Origin: Bacillus sp. CH30_1T
GTDB lineage: Bacteria > Bacillota > Bacilli > Bacillales > Bacillaceae_B
Assembly (NCBI RefSeq): GCF_008364765.1
Contig: NZ_VTUY01000017.1
Coordinates: 1 to 64,000, forward strand
Direction: 5' to 3'
Length of the DNA stretch: 64,000 nucleotides
The notes under the pieces were generated by a model. The model had not been told where the DNA came from and did no database searches. It worked only from the letters and a program-made list of their open reading frames with translations. Position 1 is the first letter of the stretch, and every line of letters starts with the position of its first letter. Position numbers and translations under genes: made by a program. This document shows, piece after piece, positions 32,491 through 43,756 of the stretch.

Positions 32491-32751
32491 AACTATTAGG
32501 CAGCTAAGAATAATTCGAAACTTAAATGACTTGGTTTCCATCTTATTAACGGACGTAAGTGTAAGAAGTATTAAGGAAGAATACGAATGCTAATGTTAAA
32601 CTTTGGAGAAGAAATAGGTAAAAAAATAAGTAACTATAATTCTCTATTAGCGAATGTATACCTATACATTTCCTTCATATTCCAAACGTATACTCCCTAC
32701 ACAGTTTGTACATGTTAAGAGTAAAACACAGAAGGGGTTTCAGGGGAGCGG

Positions 32752-32932
32752 ATTTTTGATCTATATCAATTTAATGCACTCTTTATGTTATTCATAGCAA
32801 TTTGGGAAGTTCGTTGGCCTGCCAAGGCTTTGAATTGGATAATAATCGTCCTTATTTTACCTGTCATTGGTTTCTGGATATATCTTAGTAGCATATCAGA
32901 TCCTAAGCTTATTCAAATGGTTCACCAATAAA
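32752..32932 (+). pseudogene. PLDc-N-type small membrane protein, start codon in doubt
   Basis: A coherent frame reads FDLYQFNALFMLFIAIWEVR, then WPAKALNWIIIVLILPVIGF and WIYL, and ends at TAA 32930-32932. The second stretch fits the phospholipase-D N-terminal (PLDc_N) helix pair. No ATG/GTG/TTG is available before residue 12. The RBS AGGGGAG (32742-32748) lies before an ATT at 32752, so it may start at ATT, or at ATG 32785 (short form). The surrounding 32491-33073 otherwise shows no gene. Confidence 0.45.
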
Positions 32933-33088
32933 GGCGTATGTGAGTGCCATAGTGATTTGTGCGATTATAAAAAATTTCCATGTTTTAAAATATTGGTGAA
33001 TTGGAACTCGTGCTTACTAAAACTAGCCTCATATATCTAAACTTCAAGATCTTACAACTAAGTAAACTTTAAATTGGAGGAAACAACT

Positions 33089-33772
33089 TTGGAAGAAGTT
33101 AATATTGGTTTACTGACGATCAAAGTCATAGTAGGTTTTGTCACCTTATTTTTTATTATTATCATAACAGGCAGAACATCCATCTCTCAGTTAACCCCGT
33201 TTCACTTAGTTTTTGTGTTAGTACTTGGAGATTTTTTAGGAAATACCATTTATGAAGATAATGTAAGGACTTTTCACTTTTTATATGCCATCGGATTGTG
33301 GACGCTTCTTATGTTGGGGATAGAGTTTATGACTCTAAAAAATAAATCGACACGTTCTCTCTTATTAGGCGATCCCAATATCATCATTCGGGATGGTGTC
33401 ATGGATCGAAAGTTACTTAAAAAGAACAAATTGGATGTAAATCAAGTTTTGAGTATACTTCGACAAAATAATGTATTTTCAGTTCGCGAAGTTAAATACG
33501 GCATATTGGAAACTAATGGGCAAATAAGTATATTATTAAAATCGATGTATCAAAAACCAGACAAGCAAGATCTCAATCTTCCAGAAAGTCCAGTATACCT
33601 CCCAACATCGTTAATTCTAGATGGGGAAATTTTATGGGATAATTTACATGACCTCGGATTTGATCAACAATGGTTAGGTAACCAATTAACTACCAACGGA
33701 TATGACAATGTAAAGAGTATATTCTACGCAGATTGGCGAGAGAGTGAAGGCATACATATTAGTCCCAAATAA
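33089..33772 (+). CDS. DUF421 (YetF-like) membrane protein
   Basis: 227 residues. Three N-terminal helices (about 8-26, 36-53, 62-81) and the cytosolic DUF421 domain with GDPNIIIRDGVMDRKLLKKN, DVNQVLSILRQNNVFSV and EVKYGILETNG. The TTG at 33089 has a 9-base gap after TTGGAGG; a TTG at 33074 is inside the RBS and is less likely. Function unknown (germination or membrane integrity roles are suggested for paralogues). Confidence 0.88.
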   Translation: MEEVNIGLLTIKVIVGFVTLFFIIIITGRTSISQLTPFHLVFVLVLGDFLGNTIYEDNVRTFHFLYAIGLWTLLMLGIEFMTLKNKSTRSLLLGDPNIIIRDGVMDRKLLKKNKLDVNQVLSILRQNNVFSVREVKYGILETNGQISILLKSMYQKPDKQDLNLPESPVYLPTSLILDGEILWDNLHDLGFDQQWLGNQLTTNGYDNVKSIFYADWRESEGIHISPK

Positions 33773-33902
33773 AATTTGTTAGGATAGGAGCATATCAATT
33801 ATCTTGGTGAATATAATGTGATTTAAAATAAGATTCACCGTTTATAAACCAGAGAATCCGTTTTAAGAATTTATCTGATCAGGTGTTTGTTACTCTTTGG
33901 TC

Positions 33903-33980
33903 TTCAACAATCGAGGCGCAAGAATTAAATTACATAAGAAGAGCGCATTTCTGGAGTCAGAATTGCGCTCTATTTTTTGT
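33903..33980. repeat. bcr-type hairpin repeat
   Basis: Full copy: TTCAACAATCGAGGCGCAAG, then GAGCGCATTTCTG (33941-33953), loop GAG, CAGAATTGCGCTC (33958-33970), then TATTTTTT. It is also a likely terminator. Partial copies occur at 16590, 20678 and 26245. Confidence 0.6.
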
Positions 33981-34057
33981 ATGGGCAATTTTGTTGAAGA
34001 AGAAATAAATTACATAATAAAATGAAGAAAAAAATAAGGCAGAGGAGAAATTTTACA

Positions 34058-34594
34058 ATGATTGAACTGGAGTATTTCGAACGTGCAGATTTTTTGCAAT
34101 TGATTAATTGGATTGATTCACCTAAATCCTTACTTCAATGGGGAGGTCCTGCATTCGGATTTCCTTTAACTACTGATCAGTTAGAAAAATACATTGAGAA
34201 TGCTAATAATGATCACTCCGATACTTTGGTTTATAAAGTAATGGATAGCGAATCTGGAGATGTTATTGGTCATATTTCCTTGGGGAAAATTGATAGAAAA
34301 AACAAATCTGCCAGAGTAGGAAAAGTATTAGTAGGTGATAAAAACGTAAGGGGAAAAGGAATAGGTCAACTAATGATAAAGGAAATACTAAAAATTGCTT
34401 TTGAAGAACTTAAATTACATAGAGTTGGTCTTGGTGTATTTGATTTCAATGTATCTGCAATCGCTTGTTATGAAAAAGCCGGCTTTATAAAAGAGGGATT
34501 GTTAAGGGATACAGGAAAAAATGGTGAAGAATATTGGAATCAGTGGGAAATGAGTATTTTAGAAAATGAATGGGTGAAAACAAGAAACATTTGA
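34058..34594 (+). CDS. GNAT-family N-acetyltransferase
   Basis: 178 residues. N-terminal LEYFERADFLQLINWI and acetyl-CoA-binding motif VRGKGIGQLMIKEI (about 103-116), then NVSAIACYEKAGFIKEG. RimJ/RimL-like. ATG 34058 follows AGAGGAGA by 9 bases; an upstream ATG at 34022 is less likely. Substrate unknown. Confidence 0.88.
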   Translation: MIELEYFERADFLQLINWIDSPKSLLQWGGPAFGFPLTTDQLEKYIENANNDHSDTLVYKVMDSESGDVIGHISLGKIDRKNKSARVGKVLVGDKNVRGKGIGQLMIKEILKIAFEELKLHRVGLGVFDFNVSAIACYEKAGFIKEGLLRDTGKNGEEYWNQWEMSILENEWVKTRNI

Positions 34595-34727
34595 CATCTT
34601 GAACTAAACCAGCTGATAGAAGCTCCTCTGTTATTCCATTATATGCGACATTTAATTGAAGAACCAGTTTATCGTAGTACTATTTCTTTAAGTGTCTAAT
34701 AGGCTCTTAACCCTTTCTCAACCATCA

Positions 34728-34757
34728 GACAGACTCTCCAATGAGTCTGTTTTTTAC
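34728..34757 (+). terminator. Rho-independent terminator
   Basis: CAGACTC, loop TCCAAT, GAGTCTG, TTTTTT. About 130 bases after the GNAT gene. Confidence 0.8.
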
Positions 34758-34807
34758 TTTAGGTTTAATCAATGAATTAACTTATTTAATCTGTAAATTA
34801 ATTAGTA

Positions 34808-35130
34808 TGGCGCATCCTTTACTCACTAATTGTCCTGTTTGCAGGAAGGAAAGATTGAAAAGGAAAAAGCAAGTGAATTATAAATGTTTTACAAGATAAA
34901 GATCAGCCGGAGCTAGTGACGATAAAAAAAGAAGTCCCATATGGAAATAAAATGTTGAAGATTCGTGTGAACTCCGAGTCCCGGAAATAGAAAGAAAAGA
35001 TATTAAGCCGTTGCTGCAGGGAATTAACTTTGCACCGTAGAGTTATCCTTGTTGAAACGAAATTGAAGGATGGAACTGAGGTACAAATAAAGCTTCAAAT
35101 TTATCTATGCTAGCAACTTTCATTAATGAT
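34808..35130 (+). pseudogene. Decayed YvlB/DUF2089-type gene
   Basis: The frame at 34808 reads MAHPLLTNCPVCRKERLKRK then breaks at TAA after KCFTR. Further on, in other frames, come KDQPELVTIKKEVPYGNKML then KIRVNSES, and DIKPLLQGINFAP. A zinc-knuckle start (CPVC) followed by a KMLKIRVNSE-type segment is found in DUF2089/YvlB-like proteins; several stops and frameshifts make it non-coding. Family call is tentative. The rest of 34758-35475 has only a short hairpin (AATGTGG...CCACATT, 35267-35290). Confidence 0.45.
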
Positions 35131-35475
35131 TTGAGCGGATTAGGCAAACATTTAAGAGAAATAGGATATCTGTCGTTTTTTCAGCTGTTGCATAATAAAA
35201 GTACCTTTTCATTTATTCGATATTGAAAAAAACTCGTTCCAGGCACTTTCATTATGAATAATGTTCAATGTGGTATTTAATGCCACATTAAGAATTTAAG
35301 AATACTAAGTCAAAAGAAATATCGGTTCTCTAAACTGGCTTCCTCGTAACAATAAAAATATCAAAAACAAATTGCGTCAAGGGAAAAATTAGAAACTAGC
35401 ACTTATCTAAAGCGGCACTAACCATGATAGGAAAAGTCGGGTAAATAGATGAAGAAACTAGGAGGAATAAACATT

Positions 35476-36210
35476 ATGAAAAAACTATTATCTCCGTCCC
35501 TTGCATTAGTGATGTCCCTCACTCTAACAGCCTGTGGTAACAATAATGACTCAATTGAAATTTCCGAAAAGGTACCATCGGATGACACTTCTCAACAGGA
35601 GCCTGCTGGGTATGACCGTGAACTTGTTGAATTCCCTGAGAATTATAATAAGGGTGTGAACTACACGACGGTTAATCGAGGAAATGTCAGGGAGGAGCTA
35701 TACACGAGCCGGGAAGCAATTGAAGCGGTGCAAAACGGGCAGCCGATTCCTGATGGAACCGTAATCACTCTTGAGATTTATAGGGATGAAGAACTTGATG
35801 AAATCTTCGTGATGGAAAAGCGCACTGGTTGGGGCAACCAAACCCCGAAAGGGACACCACGTAACGGAGATTGGCAATACCAGGAATTCAATGCTGACAG
35901 GTCGTTGGATTACGATGAAGATATCGGTCGTTGCTTTAGCTGTCACGCAAATGAGGAACGGGATGACTTTGTGAACACGTTGGATGAAATGAAAAGTTTT
36001 GAACTTGAAAATTTTACAGGATCAAAGGGCAGCAGTACAGATCCCCAGATTGCAAGTATTCCTACAGAACACTGGAATGTAAGAACAGTAGACGATAATC
36101 TGAAGAACCAGTATGGAATTTTGCCAGGAAATAGTTTACTAGAAAACGAAGAAAAAGCAGGGATCATCCAGAAGGTCCTTTTAACGATTCATTTTAATCA
36201 AGAGACATAG
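35476..36210 (+). CDS. Cytochrome P460-family lipoprotein
   Basis: 244 residues. Lipobox LTLTACGN near residue 20. A c-type heme-binding CFSCH motif at about 153-157 follows the P460 core (QPIPDGTVITLEIY, FVMEKRTGWGNQTP). P460 hemes may cross-link to a lysine; the residue cannot be confirmed. Located outside the membrane, probably handling hydroxylamine or NO-type chemistry, but this is only a family expectation. Operon with a DUF4405 membrane protein 46 bases downstream, which could supply electrons. AGGAGG RBS at 35459-35464. Confidence 0.85.
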   Translation: MKKLLSPSLALVMSLTLTACGNNNDSIEISEKVPSDDTSQQEPAGYDRELVEFPENYNKGVNYTTVNRGNVREELYTSREAIEAVQNGQPIPDGTVITLEIYRDEELDEIFVMEKRTGWGNQTPKGTPRNGDWQYQEFNADRSLDYDEDIGRCFSCHANEERDDFVNTLDEMKSFELENFTGSKGSSTDPQIASIPTEHWNVRTVDDNLKNQYGILPGNSLLENEEKAGIIQKVLLTIHFNQET

Positions 36211-36256
36211 AGGATTTGGAATCCATGTAATATTAAAATAGAAAGAGGAGAACTTC

Positions 36257-36946
36257 TTGAAGCGAAATATGTTAATCAGGCTGATGATCGACCTTACCAT
36301 GACCATTCTGTTGTTAGTGGCAATGGCTTACCAAATTACAGGCAACACAATTCATGAACTTGTTGGAGTTGGACTGATAATTTTGTTTATAGTCCACAAT
36401 ATACTAAATAAACGATGGTATAGCACTATTTTTAAGGGAAGGTTCAATGTACGTCGCATTCTTAGCATAGTGGTCAATCTGCTTTTTCTTGTATCTATGG
36501 CTGTGATAATAATAAGTGGCGTTCCAATTTCCAGTGAAGTATTTCCCTATGTCCCAGTAGAAAATGACATGATTTTACGACAGATCCATATTCAGGCGTC
36601 GTATTGGGGATTTATCTTCATGGGTGTTCATATAGGAATGTCCTGGGGAACAATTATCAATACAGTACGAAAGATGACGAGGATTACCGGCACGAGCCGA
36701 ATTCGCACAATATCTTTATGTATCATAGCGGTGTTAATTGTTGTCTACGGTGTGCAGAATTCTTTTGAGAGAGATATGCTTTCTAGATTAACCATTTATA
36801 ATCCATTCGGGTGGAGCTCTGATGAGTCTTCCTTGGGATTTTTAATAGATCATCTGGCTATCGTGGGAATATATATAAGTGGGACTCATTATGCTTTGAA
36901 ATTTATCCATAAGCAGGATAAAGCTATGGCTTCCAAAGATAGATAA
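36257..36946 (+). CDS. DUF4405 membrane protein (possible cytochrome b)
   Basis: 229 residues with about six helices. Conserved histidines in helices (HNILNKRWYST, QIHIQASYWGFIFMGVHI, LIDHLAIVGI) look like heme ligands of a cytochrome-b561-like fold. TTG start 6 bases after AGAGGAG. Follows the P460-type lipoprotein, suggesting a membrane electron partner. Ends at a hairpin (36964-36995). Confidence 0.8.
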   Translation: MKRNMLIRLMIDLTMTILLLVAMAYQITGNTIHELVGVGLIILFIVHNILNKRWYSTIFKGRFNVRRILSIVVNLLFLVSMAVIIISGVPISSEVFPYVPVENDMILRQIHIQASYWGFIFMGVHIGMSWGTIINTVRKMTRITGTSRIRTISLCIIAVLIVVYGVQNSFERDMLSRLTIYNPFGWSSDESSLGFLIDHLAIVGIYISGTHYALKFIHKQDKAMASKDR

Positions 36947-36961
36947 ATTACAGAATGAAAA

Positions 36962-36999
36962 GGTGCATTAATCCGTAATTGGATAATGCACTATTTTAT
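36962..36999. terminator. Hairpin terminator
   Basis: GTGCATTA and TAATGCAC around 13 bases, then TATTTTA. Converging with the AraC gene end. Confidence 0.7.
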
Positions 37000-37036
37000 A
37001 TTATTTAGTACATTGAATAAAGTCAGTGAAGGGGAA

Positions 37037-37954
37037 TCAAGCTTTTACTTTTTGATCATATTGTTCCCTCATGCGCTTTATATCTTCTATTGGTGGTAAA
37101 CCAAACATCCTCGAATATTCACGGCTGAATTGGGATGGGCTTTCATAGCCTACCCGGAATGAAACATCTGCTGCATCGGCGGATTCAGATAATAACAGGC
37201 TTCTGGCTTCTTGAAGTCTCAGCTGTTTTTGGAATTGAATTGGACTCATCGCGGTTACCTCTTTAAAGTGTCGATGAAGTGAAGAAACGCTCATATTTGC
37301 TATTTCCGAAAGTTCCTCTATCTTGAAAGGCTTTTCATAGTTATTCATGATATGTTCAATCACGTCACTGATTTGATTGGTAGAACTTCCTTCAATTGCA
37401 ATTTGTTTCAGCAAGCCCCCATTTTCTCCTTGCAAAACCCTATAGATAATTTCTTTTCTGATCAGAGGAGCAAGTACCTTGATGTCTTCCGGAGCATCCA
37501 GCAAACGAGCTAATCTTGTTACAGCGTCTAACAAGGACGGCTCCATTTTGCTGACATACAAACCTCTTTTAGCATTTTCCTTCTTGTCAACTCCCATTTG
37601 GAAATCACGTAACACCTCCAATATTTCACTAGATGTGAATTCCAGTTTAAGAGCAAGATAAGGAACTTCGGGAGAGGCTTCTGTAACTTTTCCGGCGATT
37701 GGCAAGTTAACGGATGCAACAAGGTAATTGGCAGGACCGTATAAATAGCTCTCCTGTGCCAGTGTTACCTCCTTCCTGCCCTGAACGATAATGCATAATG
37801 AAGGCTTGTAAACTCCGTAATTTGGACCTATAACGTCAGAGAAACGAATGAAAGATAAAGCGGGAATAGCAGTCGCATAAGGCCCGTCCTTACCTGTGTA
37901 ACTCTCAATATGTCGGGTAAGTTCAGACCGCTGTTTATCGATTTGTTCGGACAT
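37037..37954 (-). CDS. AraC-family regulator with AraC_N domain
   Basis: 305 residues. An N-terminal sensor domain of the YqhC-like type (residues about 20-180) and two helix-turn-helix motifs at the C-terminus (KIEELSEIANMSVSSLHRHF and SQFSREYSRMFGLPP). Divergent from two aldo/keto reductase genes 190 bases away, as E. coli yqhC is from yqhD/dkgA, where the regulator senses reactive aldehydes. Regulation of the neighbours is inferred from that arrangement. Confidence 0.88.
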   Translation of the reverse strand: MSEQIDKQRSELTRHIESYTGKDGPYATAIPALSFIRFSDVIGPNYGVYKPSLCIIVQGRKEVTLAQESYLYGPANYLVASVNLPIAGKVTEASPEVPYLALKLEFTSSEILEVLRDFQMGVDKKENAKRGLYVSKMEPSLLDAVTRLARLLDAPEDIKVLAPLIRKEIIYRVLQGENGGLLKQIAIEGSSTNQISDVIEHIMNNYEKPFKIEELSEIANMSVSSLHRHFKEVTAMSPIQFQKQLRLQEARSLLLSESADAADVSFRVGYESPSQFSREYSRMFGLPPIEDIKRMREQYDQKVKA

Positions 37955-38128
37955 AAAAACCTCCTTGACTCCTTATTTCTAGTTCAATATTAATACAAAT
38001 TCTCACAAAATGTAAGTAATGTGAGAGGATTAGGCAATGTTTTGGCAGGATTAATATAAGGGTTTTATATTCTTTTATTGCATAATAAAGGTGTCACAGT
38101 TTTTTATCTTCACATCACAATAGGTTGA

Positions 38129-39127
<999 letters not shown>

Positions 39128-39158
39128 CAGATATTCCATATAAATAGGAGGATATTAA

Positions 39159-40010
<852 letters not shown>

Positions 40011-40037
40011 TGCTTTTGTTCCCATTTGAATAAGAAG

Positions 40038-40075
40038 AAGTCAATTTCCTTCCAGTGAAATTGGCTTTTTTTCTT
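40038..40075 (+). terminator. Rho-independent terminator
   Basis: AAGTCAATTTC and GAAATTGGCTT arms (one mismatch), then TTTTTTT. Confidence 0.8.
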
Positions 40076-40149
40076 AGAATATCAGAGGGCTGTATAAAAT
40101 GGGGATTACATAGATTCAGAAATATCTGTTATCCATCTTTAAACTAAAA

Positions 40150-40186
40150 ACACAGACCAAAGAAATTTTCTTTGGTCTGTGTCTTC
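40150..40186. terminator. Bidirectional terminator
   Basis: ACACAGACCAAAGAAA and TTTCTTTGGTCTGTGT, an almost perfect 16-bp dyad with flanking A/T runs. Ends the LOG gene on the minus strand. Confidence 0.9.
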
Positions 40187-40189
40187 TTA

Positions 40190-40774
40190 TTAAGTCTCGT
40201 CTTTAGAAGTGATATAAGTCTTTACCTTTGGCGGCTCAAAGGCATAAAATTGATCTAATAAACGGGATGGGTTAGGATCTGACATTGCTATGGACAGATA
40301 TTTTTCATTTAGGAATTGCTCTTTTGTCATATGTTTAAACAAAGCTAATAGAGGATCAAAAAAATGATTAATATTCAAAAGACCACAAGGCTTTTGATGA
40401 AGCCCTAATTGTGACCAAGTAAAAATCTCGAAGTACTCTTCCATTGTTCCTGGACCACCCGGTAAAGCAATAAATCCATCAGCCAAATCTGACATTTTGG
40501 TTTTTCTTTCATGCATAGAATCTACAACGATGAGTTCAGTTAGACATTTATGTGCTATTTCTTTCTTTTCTAGAAAGCTGGGCATAACACCGATTACATT
40601 TCCGCCTTCTTTTATTACAGTATCCGCAATGGCTCCCATCAGTCCTACACTTGCCCCACCATAGACGAGGGTAATATCCCTTTTAACAAATTCTTTTCCG
40701 AGATTTTTTGCCCCCAATATGTAAGATTCTGAAGCACCAGGGCTAGATCCGCAGAATACAGCTAATTTTTTCAT
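40190..40774 (-). CDS. LOG family protein (YvdD-like)
   Basis: 194 residues. Rossmann-like fold with the PGGxGTxxE motif (ALPGGPGTMEEYFE), YGGASVGLMG and the DSMHERKTKM loop. LOG proteins hydrolyse nucleotide 5'-monophosphate bases (cytokinin riboside phosphate or AMP, as with YvdD). Start at 40774 (MKKLAVFCGS), 4-5 bases after AAGGAGGG. Confidence 0.92.
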   Translation of the reverse strand: MKKLAVFCGSSPGASESYILGAKNLGKEFVKRDITLVYGGASVGLMGAIADTVIKEGGNVIGVMPSFLEKKEIAHKCLTELIVVDSMHERKTKMSDLADGFIALPGGPGTMEEYFEIFTWSQLGLHQKPCGLLNINHFFDPLLALFKHMTKEQFLNEKYLSIAMSDPNPSRLLDQFYAFEPPKVKTYITSKDET

Positions 40775-40810
40775 CTTATCCCTCCTTAAATCACCACGAA
40801 TATTATACAA

Positions 40811-41215
40811 AATTTAGAATCGTTTGTTAAACTATAGCTAGTGTAAGAATGGGAATATGGATGTTACCGAATTTCAATAATGGATCAAATACTATTATGA
40901 AGCCAGAGGATGGTCCGAGTTAGATATCAGTTTGAACTTAAAACTAAAAAAATGAAGATCGATGTACCGTTTATCCGTGATAAAAACATTAAGTGTAAGG
41001 GAGCACCCTTTCGCATGGGTGTGCAAGAAGCTTGTATAAGAAAAGATTAGCAGTGCTGCCCTTTTTTACGGAATCAATAAAATTTTGTTTTCTGTCTTAA
41101 TATTATAAAAACGTGTGAAAGAGTAGATAGAGGGACATAAATGTTCTTTCTAGTTGAATAAGATAATTGAAGTCATCTTTTTCAGCACAAGATCTTGATC
41201 TTGAGGGGGAATAGA
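40811..41215. other. Intergenic region, nothing recognised
   Basis: About 400 bases with only short broken frames. No hairpin of note beyond GGGAGCACCC/GGGTGTGC-like pairs (41001-41027). Confidence 0.3.
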
Positions 41216-42700
41216 ATGTCTAGTTATATCAATCCTTTGTTATCATCTGACCAAATGATTTCAATCATCAGAAATGGTCTTAAAAAAACCAATAATCCCA
41301 AGAGAATAATTATTGTAGGTGCAGGAATGGCAGGGTTAGTTTCGGCATCTTTGCTTAAGCAAGCTGGACACAAAGTGACAATTCTTGAAGCTTCTGAAAG
41401 GGTGGGTGGAAGAGTCTACACAATGAGAGCAGATTTTAAGCAAAGACAGTACCTTGAAGCTGGTGCGATGCGCATCCCTGAATCTCATTTGTTAACTTTA
41501 GAATATATAAAAAAATTCAAACTTCCAATAAACACCTTTATTAATACTACCCCTAACGATCTTATCTATCTTCAAGGAAAAAAAATTCGTCTAAAGGAAT
41601 ATGAACAGAATCCAGATATTTTGGGTATTAAAGTAGCCCCTAATGAAAGAGGCAAAACAGCTCTTGAATTGCTTCATTATTCATTGAAACCTGTGATGGA
41701 CTATCTTACCTTAAATAAAGAGAAACATTGGCCAATAGTAGTTGAAAAATTTGACCATTACTCCATGGAAAGTTATTTAAAAAATAATCCTTTCGGATTA
41801 AATTTATCTCCAGGTGCTGTTGATATTCTAAAGTTTTTTATTACATCGGAAGGATTTCCTGAGCTTGGTTTTCTGGAGCTAATAAGAGAACTTGCAGTAT
41901 TTTTAAAAGCTGATAATAAATTTTTTGAAATAACTGGTGGAAACGATCAGCTACCTAAAGCATTTCTTCCTCAACTATCTAGTGATATCATATTTGGCCA
42001 AAAGGTAAAAAAAATAATTCAGCACAATAACCAAGTAACCCTCCATTCTAACCATAATATATTTGGGCCTTTTCAAATCACAGGGGATTTAGCTATTATT
42101 ACCCTTCCATTTACAGTTTTACAACATATCGAAATAGAACCCGTTACCTCATTTTCAAAAAATAAATGGAAGGCGATTCGACAACTTCACTATGTCGCTT
42201 CTACAAAAATCGGAATCCAGTTTAAACAGAGGTTTTGGGAAAAAGAAGGTATGTATGGTGGAAGAACCTCTTCTGATCTCCCGAATACCTATACTGCATA
42301 TCCAAGTTATGGCATTGGAACATCAGGACCTGGTGTTGTCTTGGGGAGTTATACATGGGAAGATGATGCTATGCCTTGGGATAGCTTGAATAAGAAGGAC
42401 CGATTGGAAAATGCATTAAAAAACTTGTCTAAAATTCACGGGAACCAGGTATATAGTGAATTTCTTGCTGGAGCTAGTCATAGTTGGATTCGAGATCCTT
42501 TATTTAGTGGAGCGTTCTCAATGCTTAAACCATATCAGGCGATGGAACTTACCCCATATATATCCACTCCAGAAGAACGTGTTCATTTTGCAGGGGAACA
42601 CGCATCGTCTACACACGGTTGGATACAAGGTGCAATCGAGTCCGCAATACAAGCTGCATGGGAAGTCAATGACTTGCCACGTACGCTCTTTCCCTACTGA
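41216..42700 (+). CDS. Flavin monoamine oxidase / L-amino-acid oxidase-like protein
   Basis: 494 residues. FAD motif IIIVGAGMAGLVSASLLKQA (about 33-52), GRVYTMRADF, substrate strand, and the C-terminal VHFAGEHASSTHGWIQGAIE, all typical of the L-amino-acid oxidase branch (YobN-like). No secretion signal, so cytosolic. Oxidises an amine or amino acid, releasing peroxide. ATG 41216 follows TTGAGGGGGA. Monocistronic. Confidence 0.88.
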   Translation: MSSYINPLLSSDQMISIIRNGLKKTNNPKRIIIVGAGMAGLVSASLLKQAGHKVTILEASERVGGRVYTMRADFKQRQYLEAGAMRIPESHLLTLEYIKKFKLPINTFINTTPNDLIYLQGKKIRLKEYEQNPDILGIKVAPNERGKTALELLHYSLKPVMDYLTLNKEKHWPIVVEKFDHYSMESYLKNNPFGLNLSPGAVDILKFFITSEGFPELGFLELIRELAVFLKADNKFFEITGGNDQLPKAFLPQLSSDIIFGQKVKKIIQHNNQVTLHSNHNIFGPFQITGDLAIITLPFTVLQHIEIEPVTSFSKNKWKAIRQLHYVASTKIGIQFKQRFWEKEGMYGGRTSSDLPNTYTAYPSYGIGTSGPGVVLGSYTWEDDAMPWDSLNKKDRLENALKNLSKIHGNQVYSEFLAGASHSWIRDPLFSGAFSMLKPYQAMELTPYISTPEERVHFAGEHASSTHGWIQGAIESAIQAAWEVNDLPRTLFPY

Positions 42701-42846
42701 TTGGGAAAACCACAAAATAATCCTTCTATTTGGAATAAGAAGGTATGAATAATCGAACGCGTCCGTTAACTAAAGAAGCATTAAGTGATTTAAGGGCAAA
42801 TTATATATTTGGGTTATTCAATTAAAGGGTGATTGCTTAAAGATCT

Positions 42847-42870
42847 GGCTGCTAAAAAGCAGCCTTTTCT
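42847..42870 (+). terminator. Rho-independent terminator
   Basis: GGCTGC, loop TAAAAA, GCAGCC, TTTTCTT. Follows about 150 bases after the oxidase gene; bcr-like sequence lies between (42740-42840). Confidence 0.75.
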
Positions 42871-43043
42871 TATTGAGCCAATTTGATAGATTATTGTAAC
42901 AAGGAAAAGGTTCTTAAATTGTCGAATTTAAGAATATAAGGATATATTGAGTAAGTCAGAGTGGAAGAAAACCATGAAGTAAGGGGAGACGATTGTCCGT
43001 TAACATACTTATGTGTATGAAAGTATAAGGTGGTGCAAGAACT

Positions 43044-43661
43044 ATGAGTGACAAATGGCTTGAATGGGCAAAAAGGATCCAAGCATTATCTCAATCAGGG
43101 CTGACCTTTTCAAAGGATGTTTACGATATTGAGAGATATGAAGAATTACGAACGATCAGTGCAGAGATCATGGAGGAATACACGGATATAGAAATGATAA
43201 AAATAAGAGAATTATTTACGAACGAAACGGGTTATCAGACACCGAAAGTAGATGTACGCGGAGTCGTATTTAAGGATAACAAAATTCTAATGGTAAGAGA
43301 GAAAATTGATGATAAATGGTCTTTGCCAGGTGGATTTTGTGATGTAGGTTTGTCTCCAAGTGAAAACATCGTGAAAGAAATAAGAGAAGAATCTGGATAT
43401 GATGTAACCCCTGTAAAATTACTCGCACTGCTCGATATGAACAAGCATCCCCATCCCTCGCAACCGTACCATTACTATAAAATATTTATTCAATGTGAGG
43501 TGACTGGTGGAAAGGAAAGGAGTGGAATCGAAACAAAAGGAGTTCATTTTTTTGATGAAGAGAATTTGCCGGAGCTATCAATCGGAAGGAATACAGAAAC
43601 TCAGATTAACATGCTGTTTGAATTCTTAAAAGATCCTAGTAAAGAAACTGTATATGATTAA
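43044..43661 (+). CDS. NUDIX hydrolase
   Basis: 205 residues. An N-terminal helical region (about 1-65) typical of the Bacillus ADP-ribose/NUDIX type, then the NUDIX box GGFCDVGLSPSENIVKEIRE and ESGYDV (about 96-121). Hydrolyses nucleoside-diphosphate derivatives; substrate unknown. Ends at a hairpin shared with the next gene. Confidence 0.88.
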   Translation: MSDKWLEWAKRIQALSQSGLTFSKDVYDIERYEELRTISAEIMEEYTDIEMIKIRELFTNETGYQTPKVDVRGVVFKDNKILMVREKIDDKWSLPGGFCDVGLSPSENIVKEIREESGYDVTPVKLLALLDMNKHPHPSQPYHYYKIFIQCEVTGGKERSGIETKGVHFFDEENLPELSIGRNTETQINMLFEFLKDPSKETVYD

Positions 43662-43719
43662 TGATCATGAAGTTAAAGGGCGGCAGTTTAATGAGATATT
43701 GGCCATAGAATTTGAAAAG

Positions 43720-43756
43720 AATAAGAGAAGCCCAAAAGGACTTCTCTTATTTAAAA
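43720..43756. terminator. Bidirectional terminator
   Basis: AATAAGAGAAG and CTTCTCTTATT around 10 bases, between converging genes. Confidence 0.85.
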
